A stretch of DNA of 64,000 bases, taken from contig NZ_JADWYI010000001.1 of the NCBI RefSeq assembly GCF_016904885.1, forward strand, positions 3,906,001 through 3,970,000. The letters run 5' to 3'. The position numbers were made by a program, and so were the translations under genes. Origin of the DNA: Archangium primigenium (lineage in GTDB: Bacteria; Myxococcota; Myxococcia; Myxococcales; Myxococcaceae). Positions within the stretch are counted from its first letter, which is position 1; every line of letters begins with the position of its first letter. This document shows, piece by piece, positions 1 to 8,457 of this stretch. A model generated the notes under the pieces. It was not told the DNA's origin, did no database searches, and saw only the letters and a program-made list of their open reading frames with translations.

Positions 1-7
1 CGGGCGC

Positions 8-1873
8 TCAGTTGGAGCAGAGCACCGCGGACGGGTAGTCCGCGGCCCCACTGCGGCGATGCCCCAGGCCGATGACGTACTGGTTGTCAGCGCATTGTCC
101 CTTGTACTGGCTCACGCTCCAGTCGCCGCCCGAGGACGAGGCGCGCTGGTCTCCGCTCCAGAAGTTCTTCGCCGACTTGCCGTTGAGGGGGATGCCGCCG
201 GTGTTCTGCTCGCAGAGCAGGCCCGCCAGCTCGAGGAAGAATGGGTTCGCCGTGGACAGGCCCACCGCGTAGGCCCCCGGGGGGCACTCGAACTTGATGC
301 TCTGGCTGGCCCAGTCTCCCGGGTAGCGCAGCGGGGAGACCTCCTGGGTGACGGTCTGGTGGTTGCCCGTGCCCTGCTGCGCGGGAATGGCGCCCGCGTT
401 GGTGCAGAGCAGGGAGAAGTTCGCGCTCACTCCCACCAGCCGGTAGCCCCGTGGGCAGCTGATCTTCGCCTTGCCCGAGTGCCAGTCGGTGTCCAGCGCG
501 TTGTTGTCCACGTAGTAGGTGGAGCTCCCGCTCTTGAGCAGGACGGTCATCGGCAGGAAGCGCGTCGCCTCCACGGCGCCTGTCCGCCCGTTGGCCCCGA
601 GCAGCCGCCCCAGGGGGCCCGTCCCGAGCCGCCAGTCCCCGGCGCGCACGCCGTTCCAGTCCGGGTAGCTCCACAGGCCGTAGGTCTCGTCCTCGCCTTG
701 CACCGTGTTCTGGATCTTCGAGGCGTTCATGGCCCAGTAGGCCCAGTCGACGTCCTTGTCGATCAGGTAGTCCGCGAGGTGGTTGAACCATGCCCGCGAG
801 TTGGCCGCCTGCTCGTTGTAGCCAATGCCGAACTCGCTCATCCAGACCGGCGCGGTGTACGCCTGGTTCGCCGCGAGCACGAAGCCCCACTCCTGGTCCA
901 GCGTGGCGTGGAGCGTGGCCTTGTCCATGTCCGCGTACTTCGGGCCGCTGCCCAGCGAGCCGCCCGACTGCCGGGGCCCGGTGTAGCCATAGTTGTGCAC
1001 GGCGTAGACGAGCTTGTCGCCGCGCAGCAGGGCGACGGGCCGCTGCCGCACGGGCTTGAGCTGTGGGCGATCTCCGTCCAGGAGGCCCCACCAGTTGACC
1101 GCCTCGACGACGATGAGCAGGTCCGGGTTCGTGCGCAGCAGCAGGTTGCCCATCGTCTGGGCCGCCATGTGCCAGTCATGCCGGTTGCGCATCCCCCAGT
1201 TGGGGCTGTCCAGGCCGTCCGGACGCACCTCGTTGCGCAGGTCCGCCCCGGCCACCCATTTGTTGCCCTGGTAGCGCACCGCCATCATCACCCAGTCGTC
1301 CTGCCACCGCTGCAGGGCCTGGCTGCTGTCCCAGAAGCCATTGCCGTCCCAGCCGCAGCACCACATGGACTTCGTCGTGTGGTTGTTCAGGACGACCACC
1401 AGGCCCTGCCGCGTCAGCTCCGCCACGACGGCGTCGAAGACCTCGAGCGCCGTCTTGTTCATCAGCTCCGGGTTCTTCGTGGGATCGATGCACGCGACGC
1501 CGTACTTCTCCAGACACCGCTGGGCCGCGGGCTGGGTGTTGTCCGGGTGCAGCATGTTGTTGGAGAACGGCAGGCGGATGGAGTTGAAGCCCTGCGCCTT
1601 GATTCCCGAGACGAGGTCCGACAGCTTCTGCTTCTCCAGGCCGCCCACCACCTCGAGCTGATCACTCGCGCCGAACCAGTTGACGGATTTGAGCTTGAAG
1701 CGCTCGCCGCAGCGGTCCACGACGTACCGGCCCCGGGTGCTCAGCGGAACACGCGGCTCGCACTGCGCCGCGGCCATCCCCGCGCGCCCGGGGCTCGTGT
1801 CTGTCTGGGCCAGGGCGGTGGGTCCGCCCAGGTGGAGGACCGCCAACATCCACAACAGAGGACTGTTCTTCAT
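8..1873 (-). CDS. Secreted glycoside hydrolase family 5 (cellulase-like) with C-terminal Cys-paired repeats
   Basis: 621 aa. Predicted secreted endo-acting beta-glycanase. The start chosen is the ATG at 1873 because it opens a clean signal peptide (MKNSPLLWML, cleavage after ALAQ) and has an AGGAG ribosome site nine bases upstream; an in-frame start 38 codons earlier would bury the signal. The GH5 barrel spans about residues 35-410. The acid/base Glu lies in RNEVRPDG (about Glu215) and the nucleophile in VWMSEFGIG (about Glu347), both intact. The last 170 residues hold three similar segments of pattern C-x-x-G-x-x-x-x-G-L/V-S ... L-L-C, which may bind carbohydrate, but I do not recognise the family. 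A P450 gene lies upstream on the same strand, 172 bases away. The fold call is firm; the substrate is unknown. Confidence 0.88.
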   Translation of the reverse strand: MKNSPLLWMLAVLHLGGPTALAQTDTSPGRAGMAAAQCEPRVPLSTRGRYVVDRCGERFKLKSVNWFGASDQLEVVGGLEKQKLSDLVSGIKAQGFNSIRLPFSNNMLHPDNTQPAAQRCLEKYGVACIDPTKNPELMNKTALEVFDAVVAELTRQGLVVVLNNHTTKSMWCCGWDGNGFWDSSQALQRWQDDWVMMAVRYQGNKWVAGADLRNEVRPDGLDSPNWGMRNRHDWHMAAQTMGNLLLRTNPDLLIVVEAVNWWGLLDGDRPQLKPVRQRPVALLRGDKLVYAVHNYGYTGPRQSGGSLGSGPKYADMDKATLHATLDQEWGFVLAANQAYTAPVWMSEFGIGYNEQAANSRAWFNHLADYLIDKDVDWAYWAMNASKIQNTVQGEDETYGLWSYPDWNGVRAGDWRLGTGPLGRLLGANGRTGAVEATRFLPMTVLLKSGSSTYYVDNNALDTDWHSGKAKISCPRGYRLVGVSANFSLLCTNAGAIPAQQGTGNHQTVTQEVSPLRYPGDWASQSIKFECPPGAYAVGLSTANPFFLELAGLLCEQNTGGIPLNGKSAKNFWSGDQRASSSGGDWSVSQYKGQCADNQYVIGLGHRRSGAADYPSAVLCSN

Positions 1874-1880
1874 CGGCAAC

Positions 1881-1916
1881 GGCTCCTGAAGGAGGGAGCC
1901 GGGACTCAACTCCCGG
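1881..1916 (-). promoter_or_regulatory. Two adjoining hairpins in the GH5 leader, one covering the ribosome site
   Basis: Read on the minus strand, a CCGGGA/TCCCGG hairpin (1911-1916 with 1899-1904) abuts a GGCTCC/GGAGCC hairpin (1895-1900 with 1881-1886). The second contains the AGGAG that would serve the start at 1873. GGGAG of the first could instead pair with CTCCC at the second, so the two folds may exclude each other. A translational switch is inferred. Confidence 0.4.
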
Positions 1917-2045
1917 AAAACAGGAGCGTCCAGGAAGAACGTCCAAAAGCCCCGGCGCGTTGGCGGCGGCCGGGACAGCACCTCCACCTGCCCCTTTGCC
2001 TCATCTGCGTGGCGCTTCCCGCGAGGTGCCTTCGCTCTCAGGCCA

Positions 2046-3275
2046 TCACGCGGGATGGATCTCCAGGGGCAGGCTTCTCACGCCCCGGACGGTCATGGAG
2101 ACATTCCAGGCGAGCGGCTCCGGGCCGGGGGTGAGCGCCGCGCACCGGGGAAGGAGCGACTCCAGGGCCACGCGCGCCTCCAGCCGGGCCAGGGGCGCTC
2201 CCAGGCAGAAGTGCATGCCGTGGCCAAACCCCAGGTTGTGCGGCCCCTTGCGCTCCAGGCGGAAGTGCTCCGCATCCGGGGTGTAGCGCTCGTCCCGCAG
2301 GGCCGAGGCCATCAGCGCCATCACCACCGAGCCCTGGGGCACGGTGACGCCCGCCAGCGTCACCTCCTGGGTGCACAGCCGCATGGTGGCCTGCACCGGC
2401 GGCTCGAAGCGGAGCACCTCCTCGAGGAACGCGGGGATGAGGGAGAGGTCCGCGCGCAGCCGGGCCAGGAGCCCCGGTTGCTCGGCGAGGATGCGCACCG
2501 AGTGCCCCACGAGGTGGAGGGTGGTCTCCAGCCCCGCCACCAGCAGCACGAAGAGAAAGCCCATGATCTCCGGGTCCGTCAACGACTCCTCCCCCCGGGC
2601 CTGGAGCAGCTCACTCACCAGATCCTCGGTGGGCGCGGCGCGGCGCCGCGCGATCAGCTCCCCCAGGTACTGCTCCATCTCCGCCACGATGCGCTTGCAC
2701 TGCGCGATCTGCTCGGTGTCCCCGGGCTGGGACGCGCTGATGGCGACGATGCCGTCGGACCATTCCTTGAGGCGCGGGTTGAGCGAGGGATCCAATCCCA
2801 GCAGGGTTCCGAGCGCGCTCGCGGGAAGCGGCAAGGCGAAGTCCTCGATGAAGTCCGCCCTCCGGCGCTCGAGGACGCGTTGGGTGCACGCCTCGGCCGT
2901 GGCACGAAGGGCGGGCTCGAGTCGGCTCAGGGACGCGGGCAGGAAGGGACGGCTGACCGCTCCGCGCAGCCGCCCATGGTATTTCGGGTCATCGACGAAA
3001 AGCATCGAATCGGCGAAGGGGTTGCGGCCGATCCAGGGCGGATCGGCCGCCAGCCGCAGCCCCGCGACGGTGTAGACCTTCGGGGTCTTGAGGATGTGCA
3101 TGACATCCTCGTAACGGCTGACGGCCCACAGCCCTCCTGGATCCACCTGGACGACGGGGGCGTCCCGGCGCAGCGCCGCATAGAGCGGATAGGGATTGGC
3201 CCGGAACTCGGGAGACATCAGATTCACGCGCTTCTGTCCAGCCGCTGGGTTCATGGGCTCGCGAAGATAAGCCAC
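2046..3275 (-). CDS. Cytochrome P450 (class I bacterial type)
   Basis: 409 aa, normal for a soluble bacterial P450. It should hydroxylate or otherwise oxidise a small molecule using electrons from a separate ferredoxin and reductase, neither of which is adjacent. Visible signatures are the I-helix AGLETT (about residue 243), the K-helix EEVLR (ExxR), and the haem loop FGHGMHFCLG, with the axial Cys about residue 350. I chose the GTG at 3275 because GGAGG sits five bases upstream; the ATG at 3254 is the alternative and loses only seven residues. The gene stands between the Ser/Thr kinase and the GH5 gene on the same strand. Nothing in the context fixes the substrate. Confidence 0.93.
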   Translation of the reverse strand: MAYLREPMNPAAGQKRVNLMSPEFRANPYPLYAALRRDAPVVQVDPGGLWAVSRYEDVMHILKTPKVYTVAGLRLAADPPWIGRNPFADSMLFVDDPKYHGRLRGAVSRPFLPASLSRLEPALRATAEACTQRVLERRRADFIEDFALPLPASALGTLLGLDPSLNPRLKEWSDGIVAISASQPGDTEQIAQCKRIVAEMEQYLGELIARRRAAPTEDLVSELLQARGEESLTDPEIMGFLFVLLVAGLETTLHLVGHSVRILAEQPGLLARLRADLSLIPAFLEEVLRFEPPVQATMRLCTQEVTLAGVTVPQGSVVMALMASALRDERYTPDAEHFRLERKGPHNLGFGHGMHFCLGAPLARLEARVALESLLPRCAALTPGPEPLAWNVSMTVRGVRSLPLEIHPA

Positions 3276-3314
3276 AATCCCCTCCGCGTTCCTTGTCTCC
3301 CTTTCCGACCGGGT

Positions 3315-5114
3315 TCAGGTCTTCCCGGCAAAGGGCTTCGTCGCCGACTCCGCGTGGGCGGGCGAGGGCCTCGTCGCGATCTCCCGGGTGGCCGCCTCAT
3401 GCAGGACGACCGGGCGCGGGACGGGCTCGCGCACGAGCAGGGGCGCGACCTCGGCGGGGGAGGGGTCCTCGAGGTCCACCAGCCGCCGCTGGCGGGCCCA
3501 CCGGGCCTTGAAGGTGTCGCGCATCCACAGGGACAGGTCGACGGGGGGCAGGGCCTGCCGGACGGGCTCCAGGGCGTGGAGGAAGGCCCGCGCGTCGGTG
3601 AAGCGCCGGGACACGTCGGGCTGGAGCGCCTTGTCGAGCACCGCGCGCAGCTGGGCGTAGGCGACGGGCGCCTCGGGCCGGGGCTGGTCCGGCAGGCGCA
3701 GGCCCGTCGACGGAAAGTCCGGCAGGTCGCCGAACAACAGCTCGTAGAGGATGCGGCCCAGGGCGAACAGGTCCCCGGAGGCGGTGGCCTCGGCGCCCTC
3801 GATGCGCTCGGGCGGCATGTACGCCTCCTTGCCGATGACGTTGCCCACCTGGGTGAGCCGCTTGTCCACCGAGCCCGTCGTGGGACGTCGCGCCGCGACC
3901 GGATCCCTCGGGCCCTCGGCGCCGTGCGCGATGCCGAAGTCGACGACCTTCACCACGCCGTCGAAGGACACGATGAGGTTGTCCGAGCTGATGTCCCGGT
4001 GGATGACGCCCCGCTCGTGCGCGTAGGCGATGCCCCGCAGGGCCTGCTGGCAGACCTCGACCACCACCTCGAGCGGCAACGCACTGCCCCCCGCCACCCG
4101 CTGCGCGAGCTCCAGGGTGCTCGCGCCGCTCAGGTACTCCATGACGATGAACCAGCCGCCCTCCAGCTGCCCGAGGTCATGCACGGACACGATGTTCGGG
4201 TGGTGCAGCCGCGCGGCCGTGCGGGCCTCGCCCATGAAGCGCTGCATGCGCACCAGGGCGTCCTCGTTGTCGGCGTTGTCGTCGTCGTCGTCGAGCATGC
4301 GCTTGAGCACGACGAGCCGGTGGAAGCCCTCGCGGCCCATGCGCAGGGTGAGCCACACCTCGCCCATGCCGCCGCGGCCGAGCCGCGCGAGCCGGCGGTA
4401 GCGATGGATGCCGGTGCCCAGGTCCGCGCCGCGCAGGGAGCGCGCGGTGAGGATGGCGAGCGCCGAGGAGGCGAGCAGCAGGAAGGGCACGCCCACGAGC
4501 GCGAAATACTGGCGTCCAGACACCCAGCCCGCGTCCACGGCCAGCTCCCGGCCGAGCAGCCCGAGCGCGAGCACCGAGGCGACGACCACGGCGACGGCCA
4601 TGGCGCCGCGGCGCTTGAGCAGGCGCAGGCCCTCACCCGCCCAGGCGCTGGCCACCACCGTGGCGAGCAGCCAGAACATGGGCAGGCTCACGTCCGCCGT
4701 CGCCCGGGACAGGCCCTCGGCCGTCACCTGGTTGGAGCGGAAGGTGAGGATGGACCAGGAGGCGGCGACCACCCGCACCGCGCCGCACAACAGGGCCACG
4801 CCCAACAGCACCCGACGCCAGCGCGTGAGGGGCACGTCCAGCAGGGACCACACCACCCGCAGCAGCGCGTAGGGCAGGAAGAGCGAGGGGATCGCGCCCA
4901 CCAGGAGCCAGAAGCGCGTGTCGGCGAGCGTCACGCTGGCCTCCCGGCTGGTGAGCCCCGTGGAGAAGGCGAGCAGCGCGAAGCCCAGGAAGCTCGTGGC
5001 GAGCCAGAACTGCACGCGCTGGGTGCGCACCGCGAGCCAGGTGGCGAAGTGCAGCAGCGCGAGGACGAAGAACGCGCCCCCGAGCATGAGGTGCGACAGG
5101 GCGTAGGGCATCAC
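3315..5114 (-). CDS. Membrane Ser/Thr protein kinase with N-terminal multi-TM sensor
   Basis: 599 aa. Six or seven hydrophobic helices fill residues 5-225, followed by a complete Hanks-type kinase. The glycine loop GRGGMGEV is at about 247, the ATP Lys in VVLKRM about 271, the catalytic loop HRDISSDN about 372-379, DFG about 392 and a PPE motif after the activation segment. A stretch of Asp residues (DDDDDN) follows the invariant Lys. The C-terminal 70 residues are low-complexity and polar. Most bacterial kinases of this type place the kinase first and the membrane part last. Here the membrane block is N-terminal, so signal is presumably sensed in the bilayer or periplasm and passed to a cytoplasmic kinase. 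GTG at 5114 and ATG at 5111 are adjacent start choices. Confidence 0.9.
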   Translation of the reverse strand: MMPYALSHLMLGGAFFVLALLHFATWLAVRTQRVQFWLATSFLGFALLAFSTGLTSREASVTLADTRFWLLVGAIPSLFLPYALLRVVWSLLDVPLTRWRRVLLGVALLCGAVRVVAASWSILTFRSNQVTAEGLSRATADVSLPMFWLLATVVASAWAGEGLRLLKRRGAMAVAVVVASVLALGLLGRELAVDAGWVSGRQYFALVGVPFLLLASSALAILTARSLRGADLGTGIHRYRRLARLGRGGMGEVWLTLRMGREGFHRLVVLKRMLDDDDDNADNEDALVRMQRFMGEARTAARLHHPNIVSVHDLGQLEGGWFIVMEYLSGASTLELAQRVAGGSALPLEVVVEVCQQALRGIAYAHERGVIHRDISSDNLIVSFDGVVKVVDFGIAHGAEGPRDPVAARRPTTGSVDKRLTQVGNVIGKEAYMPPERIEGAEATASGDLFALGRILYELLFGDLPDFPSTGLRLPDQPRPEAPVAYAQLRAVLDKALQPDVSRRFTDARAFLHALEPVRQALPPVDLSLWMRDTFKARWARQRRLVDLEDPSPAEVAPLLVREPVPRPVVLHEAATREIATRPSPAHAESATKPFAGKT

Positions 5115-5162
5115 GGGTGACTGACTCCGCTCGTTCGTCGCCGCGCGCCAGGGCCCGCGTCG

Positions 5163-6176
5163 TCAATAGAGGTTCGTCTTGTAGTCCTTCTCCAGGCCCT
5201 TGCGCAAAAGCCCGGTCACGCCGGGCACCGACAGGGCCGCGCTCGCCAGCCGCGCCCCGAGCCCCTTGTCGCTGTTGAGCTTGACGTGCTCGACGAAGAT
5301 CTGGGACGGCTCGAGCCCCTCGGGCCGCGCCGGGGCGGGCCAGAGCCGGGCGCGCACGAGGGCCGGGCTCTCGCGCGGCTCCAGCCGGGGCTCGTCCACG
5401 CCGATGGCCAGCGTGGGCGTCTTGTCCTGGACGACGAAGCGCGCGCGCACCGCGTCATCGGTCGTGAGCCAGGCGCGCCCGGAGAGGTGCGCGACGTGGG
5501 GAGAGCCGGGCACCAGCAGCAGGGCGGCCACCTGGGGCTGGGCGAGGATGTTGCGGAAGCTGTCCACGCGGCGGTTGCCGGGCCGGTCCGCGAACCACAG
5601 GCGGCCCTCGTCGAGCCGCGTCAGGGCGCCCGCCGGGTCACCCCGGGGACTGAGGTCCATGCGCCCGTGCGCGTCCACCGTCGCCAGCGCCATGAAGCGG
5701 CTCGTGGCCACGAGGGCCTCCGGGTCCCGGAGCGGCGCCTCGACGGGCGCGGCCTTCCAGAAGTCCGAGCGCAGGAGCGCCTTGGCGCAGTGGCCGAAGC
5801 ACTCCTCCACCGCCACGCGCAGCTCGCCCTGGTCCGCCTGGGTCACCCGGCCGTTGACGCGCAGGGTCTCGCAGACGCCGGGCAGCAGGAACAGCGCGCC
5901 GAAGCTACGCCCGGGTCGGGCCAGCGTCGGGTCGTCCAGGAGCGCGAGGGGCAGCCGCAGCTCGTGCGCCTCGCCTCCCGCGAAGCCGGGCGCGCCCCCG
6001 CCCAGGGTGAGCGCGAGCCGGGGCCCCTCCCCGAAGCCCGCGAACACCAGCGGGGACGCGGCGAGCCAGCGCAGGGCGCCCGCGTCCAGGTGATCGATCA
6101 CCTTGAGGTTCACCACCGCGGGCGCCGCGCCCACGCAGTCTTCCAATGCCGTCACCGAGGTGATGGAGCCACGCAT
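5163..6176 (-). CDS. Duplicated PPOX-type (FMN split-barrel) flavoprotein
   Basis: 337 aa. The second half (about 185-300) carries the pyridoxamine-5-phosphate-oxidase-like signature FMALATVDAHGRMDLSPRGD and ADRPGNRRVDSFRNI, which normally binds FMN. The first half holds the other conserved block of the same family (LFLLPGVCETLRVNGRV and HCAKALLRSDFW). The protein therefore looks like two split-barrel units in tandem, or a barrel with its blocks rearranged. The ATG at 6176 is preferred over one 87 bases upstream because AGGAGG sits at 6182-6187. It is divergent from an AraC regulator across 107 bases, so it is the likely regulatory target. No substrate can be read. Confidence 0.72.
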   Translation of the reverse strand: MRGSITSVTALEDCVGAAPAVVNLKVIDHLDAGALRWLAASPLVFAGFGEGPRLALTLGGGAPGFAGGEAHELRLPLALLDDPTLARPGRSFGALFLLPGVCETLRVNGRVTQADQGELRVAVEECFGHCAKALLRSDFWKAAPVEAPLRDPEALVATSRFMALATVDAHGRMDLSPRGDPAGALTRLDEGRLWFADRPGNRRVDSFRNILAQPQVAALLLVPGSPHVAHLSGRAWLTTDDAVRARFVVQDKTPTLAIGVDEPRLEPRESPALVRARLWPAPARPEGLEPSQIFVEHVKLNSDKGLGARLASAALSVPGVTGLLRKGLEKDYKTNLY

Positions 6177-6201
6177 GCGCTGTCCTCCTGTGCCCTCAAC
6201 C

Positions 6202-6242
6202 TGACCGGATTCGGGCTTGACCGCATGCCGCAATCTGGTCAA
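6202..6242. promoter_or_regulatory. Repeated TGACC sites in the flavoprotein/AraC divergent promoter
   Basis: TGACCG occurs at 6202-6207 and 6218-6223 in direct orientation. TTGACC (6217-6222) is mirrored by GGTCAA (6237-6242). The mirrored pair could supply the -35 boxes of both divergent genes, although the -10 boxes are weak, or could form half-sites for the AraC protein. The function is inferred. Confidence 0.35.
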
Positions 6243-6283
6243 TTTGTTTCGAAATCCGGCCACGCGCCCGGGAGCGGCCTTGC

Positions 6284-7105
6284 ATGTTCCTCTCCGAGGA
6301 TTCCCTCGACCCCCTCGACGTCGACCCGGACGAGGTGCCCCGGCCCGTGCTGGTGGCCGGGATGCGGCGCATGAGCGGCGATCACGAGCTGAGCTTCCAC
6401 GCCCACCGCAAGGCGCAGCTGTTCTTCATGCACCGGGGCGAGATGACGTGCGAGGCGTCCAACGCCCTGTGGCTCGTGCCGCCCCAGTCGGCCCTGTGGA
6501 TTCCCGGGGGCACGTCCCACCGCATCAAGGTCCGGGCCCCGTTCGAGGGGTTCTCGTTGTTCGTGGAGCCGGACGCGGTGAAGACCCTGCCCGGAGCGTG
6601 CTGCTCGGTCGTGGTCAGCCCGCTGCTGCGCGAGCTGCTCTTTCGCGCCGCGGGCCTGCCGGTGCTGTATCCGCTCGACGGCAAGGAGGCCCGGCTGGTC
6701 ACGGTGCTGCTCGACGAGCTGGCGGCGGCCCAGGTGGAGGACTTGAGGCTGCCCATGCCCACGGAGGCGCGGCTGCGCAAGCTCGTGGAGGCCCTCACCG
6801 TCCAACCCGCGGACGGCGCGACGCTGGACGCGTGGGCCCGGCGGATGGGCATGGGGGCGCGGACCTTGAACCGCCTGCTCGTCCGTGAGACGGGCATGAG
6901 CTTCGGCCGCTGGCGCCAACGGCTGCACATCATCTTGGCGCTGCAATGGCTCACACGGGGCGCCTCGGTCCAGAGCGTGGCGCTCGACCTGGGTTACGAG
7001 AGCGCGAGCAGCTTCGTGACCATGTTCCGCAAGGCCCTGGGCACCTCGCCCGCGCGCTACATCACACGGAGGCTCGACCGCGCGCGTGCGGGTGAGGGTG
7101 ACTGA
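6284..7105 (+). CDS. AraC-family transcriptional regulator
   Basis: 273 aa. The N-terminal part is a cupin-type sensor with HKAQLFFMHRGEM and a conserved WIPGGTSHRI strand. The C-terminal 95 residues are the double helix-turn-helix of AraC, with ARRMGMGARTLNRLLVRETG as the first and SVQSVALDLGYESASSFVTM as the second recognition unit, ending in the usual LGTSPARYI. It probably senses a small ligand and controls the divergent PPOX flavoprotein gene at 5163-6176, and perhaps itself. The upstream ribosome site is poor. Confidence 0.9.
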   Translation: MFLSEDSLDPLDVDPDEVPRPVLVAGMRRMSGDHELSFHAHRKAQLFFMHRGEMTCEASNALWLVPPQSALWIPGGTSHRIKVRAPFEGFSLFVEPDAVKTLPGACCSVVVSPLLRELLFRAAGLPVLYPLDGKEARLVTVLLDELAAAQVEDLRLPMPTEARLRKLVEALTVQPADGATLDAWARRMGMGARTLNRLLVRETGMSFGRWRQRLHIILALQWLTRGASVQSVALDLGYESASSFVTMFRKALGTSPARYITRRLDRARAGEGD

Positions 7106-7126
7106 GACCCCGCGCGTGGCTACATT
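7098..7126 (+). promoter_or_regulatory. Possible promoter of the CheB-like gene
   Basis: GTGACT (7098-7103), a 17-base spacer and TACATT (7121-7126). Transcription would begin at or next to the ATG at 7132, which has no ribosome site, so the mRNA would be leaderless. The -35 matches the consensus in four of six bases. Confidence 0.3.
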
Positions 7127-7131
7127 GTCTC

Positions 7132-8409
7132 ATGCGCCGCGAACTCGCTCCTACATGGCTCGTGGTGATCGCCAGCTCATCCGGAGGCTTGCCGGCGCTC
7201 TGTGCGCTGGTCTCGGCGCTGCCGGCCGACCTGCCCGCGGCCGTGCTCGTCGTGAGTCACACCTCGCCCATCAGCCAGCGCCGGTTGCCCACGCTGCTCT
7301 CGGCGGCGGGCCCTCTTCCCGCCGCCTATGCGGACGAGGGCCAGCCGCTCGCGCGGGGGATGATCCTCGTCGCGCCTCCGGACCGGCACCTCGTCGTCCA
7401 GGGCCGGGAACTGCGGTTGACGGTGGAGGCGAAGGAGCACCTCATGCGGCCCGCGGCGGACGTGCTCTTCCGCTCCGCCGCGCGGGCGTTTGGTGCGCGG
7501 TGCATCGGAATCGTCTTGTCGGGGGGCGGTCAGGACGCCGCGGCGGGGCTCGCCGAGATCCAGACCGCCGGAGGCCGCGCGCTGATCCAAGCGCCCGAGG
7601 ACGCGAGGCTCGCGATGATGCCGTTGAGCGCGCTCGCCCGGGTGACGCCCGATGCCTGTGTCCCCGCGGCCCAGTTGGGCCCCATCGTGGCCCGGCTCGT
7701 GCGGGAGCGGGAGACGACGCGCGGTCCGGCGCGGACGCGGGCGCCGCGAGCGGGCGCGCCCCCCGCATCCCCGGCATTGAGGGGCCTGCGGGTCTTCCTG
7801 GCCGAGGACGACTACCTCATCGCCTCCGAGGTCGTCGGCATGCTCCACGGGCTGGGCTGCGACGTGGTGGGCCCGGTGGGGGACCTGGATGTCGGCCTGC
7901 ATCTGCTGGAGCGGGAGCGCGGACGGCTGGACTGCGCGGTGCTGGACGTGGATCTGCGAGGGGAGCGGGTGCTGCCGCTCGCCATGGAGCTCGCGTGGGA
8001 CTCGGTGCCGTTCGTCTTCGCGACGGGGTATGGCGGGGACATCCTCCCCGAGGCCTGGGCGGGCGCGCTCCGGATCCAGAAACCCTATGACACGCGCACG
8101 CTCGGCGCGGCGCTGCGGCGTGCCTTGCGCCTGCGCTGGTTTCCGCCCCGCGATGCGACCGTGGCCGCGCCCCGCGGCGGCTTCAGCGCGGATTCGCTCA
8201 AGGACTCGCGCAACCTGCTCATGCGGTCGCAGGCGCTGCGGGCGGCCTCCGCGGGCCAGAGCCTCACGAAGTCCTACGAGGCCATCCGGAGCACCCATGA
8301 ATGCATCGCCCGCTCGGCGCTCCGCACGGGTGCCGCGCGACGGATGCTGCACGATCAGGCGCCGCCAGGACCTGGCGCGGAGGAAAAGGCCCGTGAGGAC
8401 GACACGTAG
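7132..8409 (+). CDS. CheB-type methylesterase domain fused to a C-terminal receiver domain
   Basis: 425 aa. Residues 8-190 form a CheB catalytic domain with the triad in place: Ser in IASSSGG (about 17), His43 in VVSHTSP and Asp135 in LSGGGQDAA. This domain removes methyl groups from glutamates of chemoreceptors or related signal proteins. Residues 218-335 form a receiver with the acidic pair AEDD, phospho-Asp272 in LDVDL and Lys317. The domain order is reversed compared with ordinary CheB, where the receiver is N-terminal and inhibits the esterase. An 85-residue basic tail follows. It is 48 bases upstream of an HWE kinase, and a lone receiver follows that. No cheR, cheA or cheW is nearby. 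Confidence 0.85.
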   Translation: MRRELAPTWLVVIASSSGGLPALCALVSALPADLPAAVLVVSHTSPISQRRLPTLLSAAGPLPAAYADEGQPLARGMILVAPPDRHLVVQGRELRLTVEAKEHLMRPAADVLFRSAARAFGARCIGIVLSGGGQDAAAGLAEIQTAGGRALIQAPEDARLAMMPLSALARVTPDACVPAAQLGPIVARLVRERETTRGPARTRAPRAGAPPASPALRGLRVFLAEDDYLIASEVVGMLHGLGCDVVGPVGDLDVGLHLLERERGRLDCAVLDVDLRGERVLPLAMELAWDSVPFVFATGYGGDILPEAWAGALRIQKPYDTRTLGAALRRALRLRWFPPRDATVAAPRGGFSADSLKDSRNLLMRSQALRAASAGQSLTKSYEAIRSTHECIARSALRTGAARRMLHDQAPPGPGAEEKAREDDT

Positions 8410-8457
8410 CGGAGCGCCTCCCGCCCGGACGCGGGCTCGCGCCGGGACGCGCCCCGG

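Noticed and set aside
2055-5120. Long plus-strand open frame opposite the P450 and the kinase
   Set aside because: Composition is Arg/Gly/His-rich and repetitive, and the minus-strand genes there have clear catalytic motifs.
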